From Acidobacteriota bacterium (GTDB lineage: Bacteria > Acidobacteriota > Terriglobia > Terriglobales > Acidobacteriaceae): 16,074 nucleotides of DNA. Positions 14,389-16,074 of the stretch are shown here, one piece after another (the stretch's first letter is position 1; every line of letters begins with the position of its first letter). A program made the position numbers and the translations under genes. The notes beneath the pieces were generated by a model. The model searched no databases and had not been told where the DNA came from. It saw nothing but the letters and a program-made list of their open reading frames with translations. Location of the stretch: positions 1-16,074 of the forward strand of contig JAJXYW010000013.1 in the NCBI GenBank assembly GCA_021780415.1. Reading direction: 5' to 3'.

Positions 14389-15525
14389 TTAGCCAGCGAC
14401 GGCGTCGCCACGGCGCAGCGTACGGCTGCGGACGGTGAGGCGTTCGATGCGGTCACGCTGGACGTCAAAGCCACGGCCCGGTGTAGTGGGAACAGTGATG
14501 GTGCCGGCAGCGCTGACGGTGACCTCGGGTTCGATGATGTCCTGTGCCCAGTAGCGTTTGGAGGCGGAGACATCGCCGGGCAGCGAGAAGTTGGGCAGCG
14601 AGGAGAGCGCGATATTGTGGGCGCGGCCGATGCCGGTTTCGAGCATGCCGCCACACCAGACGGCGATGCCGAAGGAGTGGGCGACGTCGTGGATGGCGAT
14701 GGCTTCGGTGAAGCCTCCGACACGGCCAACTTTGATGTTGAGGATGCGGGCGCTGCCAAGTTCGAGAGCTGCGATGGCGTCGCGGCGATTGCGGATGCAC
14801 TCGTCGAGGCAGATGTCGGTCTTGATGCGGCGCTGAAGTTCGGCGTGGAAGAAGAAGTCGTCGTACCAGAGCGGCTGCTCGATCATGAGGAGTTTGAACT
14901 GGTCCCAGGACTCGATGGCTGCGACGTGTGCAGCGTTGTCGAGCGAGTAGGCGGAGTTGGCGTCGCAGCTCAGCAGGATGTCGGGCCAGCGCTCGCGGAC
15001 CATCGCGAAGATGCTCGAATCCCAGCCGGGCTTGCACTTGAGCTTGATGCGCTGATAGCCGGCGGCGAGCTCTTTGGCGATGGTTTCCATGAGCTTTTCA
15101 GGCGTCGCCTGGATGCCGATGGAGACACCGCAAGGGATGGTGTCGCGGGTACCGCCGAGGAGTTTAGAGAGCGCGATTCCCTGCTGCTGCGCGTCGAGGT
15201 CCCATACGGCGTTTTCAAGCGCGGCCTTGGCCATGCGGTGGCCACGGACCTGCTCGAAGAGCGCGGGACAGTCGCGACCGGAAGCGATGGTGGCGTTGAG
15301 CAGGCGTGGCGCGAGTTCGTTCTCGATGATGATCCAGGCAGTGTCGACCTGCTCGTCGGAGAAGTAGGGGTGCTCGCCAGCGACGCACTCGCCCCAGGCG
15401 GTGAGGCCGTCGGCTTCGATTTCGATGAGGAGGATGCGGCGGCCGGTGGTGACGCCAAAGCTGGTCTCGAATGGGTGCGCGAGTGGCATCTGGATCTCGC
15501 GGACGTGGATGGCTTCGATCTTCAT
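14389..15525 (-). CDS. menC: Enolase-superfamily o-succinylbenzoate synthase / N-succinylamino-acid racemase
   Basis: The protein has 378 residues. It shows all features of the muconate-lactonizing subgroup's NSAR/OSBS family: capping domain (1-about 125, MKIEAIHVREIQMPLAHPFE), catalytic K161/K163 (RIKLKCKPG), metal ligands D188 (CDAN), E216 (MIEQPL) and D241 (CLDEC), second catalytic lysine K265 (NIKVGRVGG), and GGMLETGIGRAHN (292-304). OSBS dehydrates SHCHC to o-succinylbenzoate in menaquinone synthesis; NSAR racemises N-succinyl-amino acids with the same residues, and many members do both. The GNAT gene immediately upstream favours the racemase pathway, so the symbol menC marks the family rather than a proven role. 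AGGAG (15531-15535) sits 5 nt before the ATG. The upstream gap is mostly heptad repeat. Confidence 0.9.
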   Translation of the reverse strand: MKIEAIHVREIQMPLAHPFETSFGVTTGRRILLIEIEADGLTAWGECVAGEHPYFSDEQVDTAWIIIENELAPRLLNATIASGRDCPALFEQVRGHRMAKAALENAVWDLDAQQQGIALSKLLGGTRDTIPCGVSIGIQATPEKLMETIAKELAAGYQRIKLKCKPGWDSSIFAMVRERWPDILLSCDANSAYSLDNAAHVAAIESWDQFKLLMIEQPLWYDDFFFHAELQRRIKTDICLDECIRNRRDAIAALELGSARILNIKVGRVGGFTEAIAIHDVAHSFGIAVWCGGMLETGIGRAHNIALSSLPNFSLPGDVSASKRYWAQDIIEPEVTVSAAGTITVPTTPGRGFDVQRDRIERLTVRSRTLRRGDAVAG

Positions 15526-15530
15526 GGTGA

Positions 15531-15535
15531 CTCCT
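15531..15535 (-). promoter_or_regulatory. Strong Shine-Dalgarno of the menC-like gene
   Basis: On the - strand AGGAG lies 5 nt upstream of ATG 15525. It is one of the few well-formed ribosome sites in the window. Confidence 0.8.
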
Positions 15536-15547
15536 GCGGGGTTGTCA

Positions 15548-15629
15548 GTTCTCAGCTTCTAGCTTCTGGCTTCTAGCTTCTAGCTTCTAGCTTCTAGCTT
15601 CTAGCTTCTAGCTTCTAGCTTCTAGCTTG
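15548..15629 (-). repeat. Heptanucleotide tandem array, 10 near-perfect copies (copy 5)
   Basis: On the + strand GCTTCTA is repeated from 15555 to 15624: ten units, nine exact and one ending in G (15562-15568). Degenerate edges are GTTCTCA (15548-15554) and GCTTG (15625-15629). The unit contains CTAG across its junction. Because 7 is not a multiple of 3, TAG occurs every 21 nt in each frame on both strands. The array fills most of the 82 nt between the GNAT stop and the menC-like start, and overlaps the end of the GNAT gene. Confidence 0.97.
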
Positions 15630-16074
15630 TTGGATTGGGGGGCGTAGGCGTAGGATTCGTCCCAGTGGCCGAGGAAAAACTGGCCGTCGCCGCGGGCGTT
15701 GCGCTGGTAGCCGAGGACGGCGAGGCCGCGGGCGAAGGAGGATTCGAGGGCCTGCGCATTGCGTGCCTGGAGGTCGCAGGCCGTGGTGCGATCCGGGGGC
15801 GAGGCCTTCCACGCATAGACCTCGGAGGGTACGTCGACGCGCTCAATGGCGTCGACGGGTTGGGGTTGTCCACTGAGTGCGCGCTCGACGCGATTGGAGC
15901 GTAGCCACCACTCGGCGTAGACGCGATCGGTGGGCAGTCCGCCCTGTAGCGGCGAGCTGGAGGGTCCGTAGAAATTGTGCTGGTAGCGACGAACGATGGC
16001 GCCCAGCTTGGAGATATTGAAGTACGAGTTCTTGATTTCGAGGGGATCGAAGGTCCACTCCATGAGTTCGATGC
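15608..16074 (-). CDS. GNAT-family N-acyltransferase (COG3375-like), 5'-truncated by window edge
   Basis: About 155 codons of the C-terminal part are visible; the frame stays open to the edge through IEL before MEWTFDP, so the methionine at 16063 is internal. The block EWTFDPLEIKNSYFNI, KLGAIVRRYQHNFYG and GGLPTDRVYAEWWL is characteristic of the predicted acyltransferase family COG3375. The acyl-CoA pyrophosphate-binding loop would be before the window. GNAT proteins next to racemases of the NSAR/OSBS family have been described as D-amino-acid N-succinyltransferases (Geobacillus pathway, from memory). The final residues NKLEARS and the TAG stop come from the heptad array, so the native end near SYAYAPQS has been replaced or extended. 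Confidence 0.82.
   Translation of the reverse strand, partial: IELMEWTFDPLEIKNSYFNISKLGAIVRRYQHNFYGPSSSPLQGGLPTDRVYAEWWLRSNRVERALSGQPQPVDAIERVDVPSEVYAWKASPPDRTTACDLQARNAQALESSFARGLAVLGYQRNARGDGQFFLGHWDESYAYAPQSNKLEARS

Noticed and set aside
14617..15576. A 319-codon + strand frame opposite the menC-like gene
   Set aside because: Aspartate/glycine/valine-rich shadow; the opposite strand has all enolase-superfamily catalytic residues.
15548..15629. The tandem array read as a CRISPR or a phage attachment site
   Set aside because: Units are 7 bp with no spacers, no cas genes are present, and no integrase or tRNA is nearby.

Overview
The window is GC-rich bacterial chromosome with long non-coding-strand shadow ORFs and few recognisable Shine-Dalgarno sites. 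The gene content (RskA-type anti-sigma factor, YVTN beta-propeller lipoprotein, ScsB-like DsbD, an H1-like AT-hook protein, bactofilin, and an enolase-superfamily racemase/OSBS beside a COG3375-type GNAT) resembles a soil Acidobacteriota of the Terriglobales type (Granulicella, Terriglobus, Edaphobacter). This placement is inference from recalled gene style, not a search. No tRNA, rRNA, CRISPR array, transposase, phage gene or defence island was seen. Most of the window is ordinary chromosomal housekeeping.

Layout. 1-1259 (+): 3' part of an ECF-type sigma factor overlapping its membrane anti-sigma factor by 4 bp. 1260-1445: convergent intergenic region with a hairpin terminator flanked by inverted heptad repeats. 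1446-2882 (-): YVTN-repeat lipoprotein. 3115-3531 (+): CoA-binding protein. 3565-5700 (+): DsbD/ScsB thiol-disulfide transporter, possibly from a leaderless mRNA. 5903-8140 (-): rarA and, upstream of it, a SpoU/TrmH-family RNA methyltransferase. 8261-9652 (+): tsaC and a YdcF/DUF218 membrane protein. 9671-12423 (-): lnt then prfB, a tight pair in which prfB uses a programmed +1 frameshift. 12661-13035 (+): small basic AT-hook/H1-like protein after an AT-rich gap. 13164-14225 (-): bactofilin then a SAM methyltransferase. 14389-16074 (-): a GNAT gene cut by the window end, then a menC-like OSBS/N-succinylamino-acid racemase.

How the genes work together. The clearest functional units are sigma/anti-sigma, lnt-prfB, bactofilin-methyltransferase, and GNAT-racemase. 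The last pairing suggests the D- to L-amino-acid route through N-succinyl intermediates as a serious alternative to menaquinone synthesis.

Most unusual signal. Short tandem repeats with a strict 7-bp period sit at gene ends in five places: 1260-1288, 1414-1445, 5701-5730, 7287-7318 and 15548-15629. Four share a purine-rich G-A/G-N-T/C-A-G-R theme. The fifth is a near-perfect 10-copy array that supplies the stop codon and last residues of the GNAT protein and closes all six reading frames. Separately, a palindromic GTCATCCTGAGCGAAG-type repeat appears to be inserted in frame inside RarA, and a relative lies in the intergenic region just downstream of rarA. Together these suggest small repeat elements colonising gene boundaries and, in one case, a protein.
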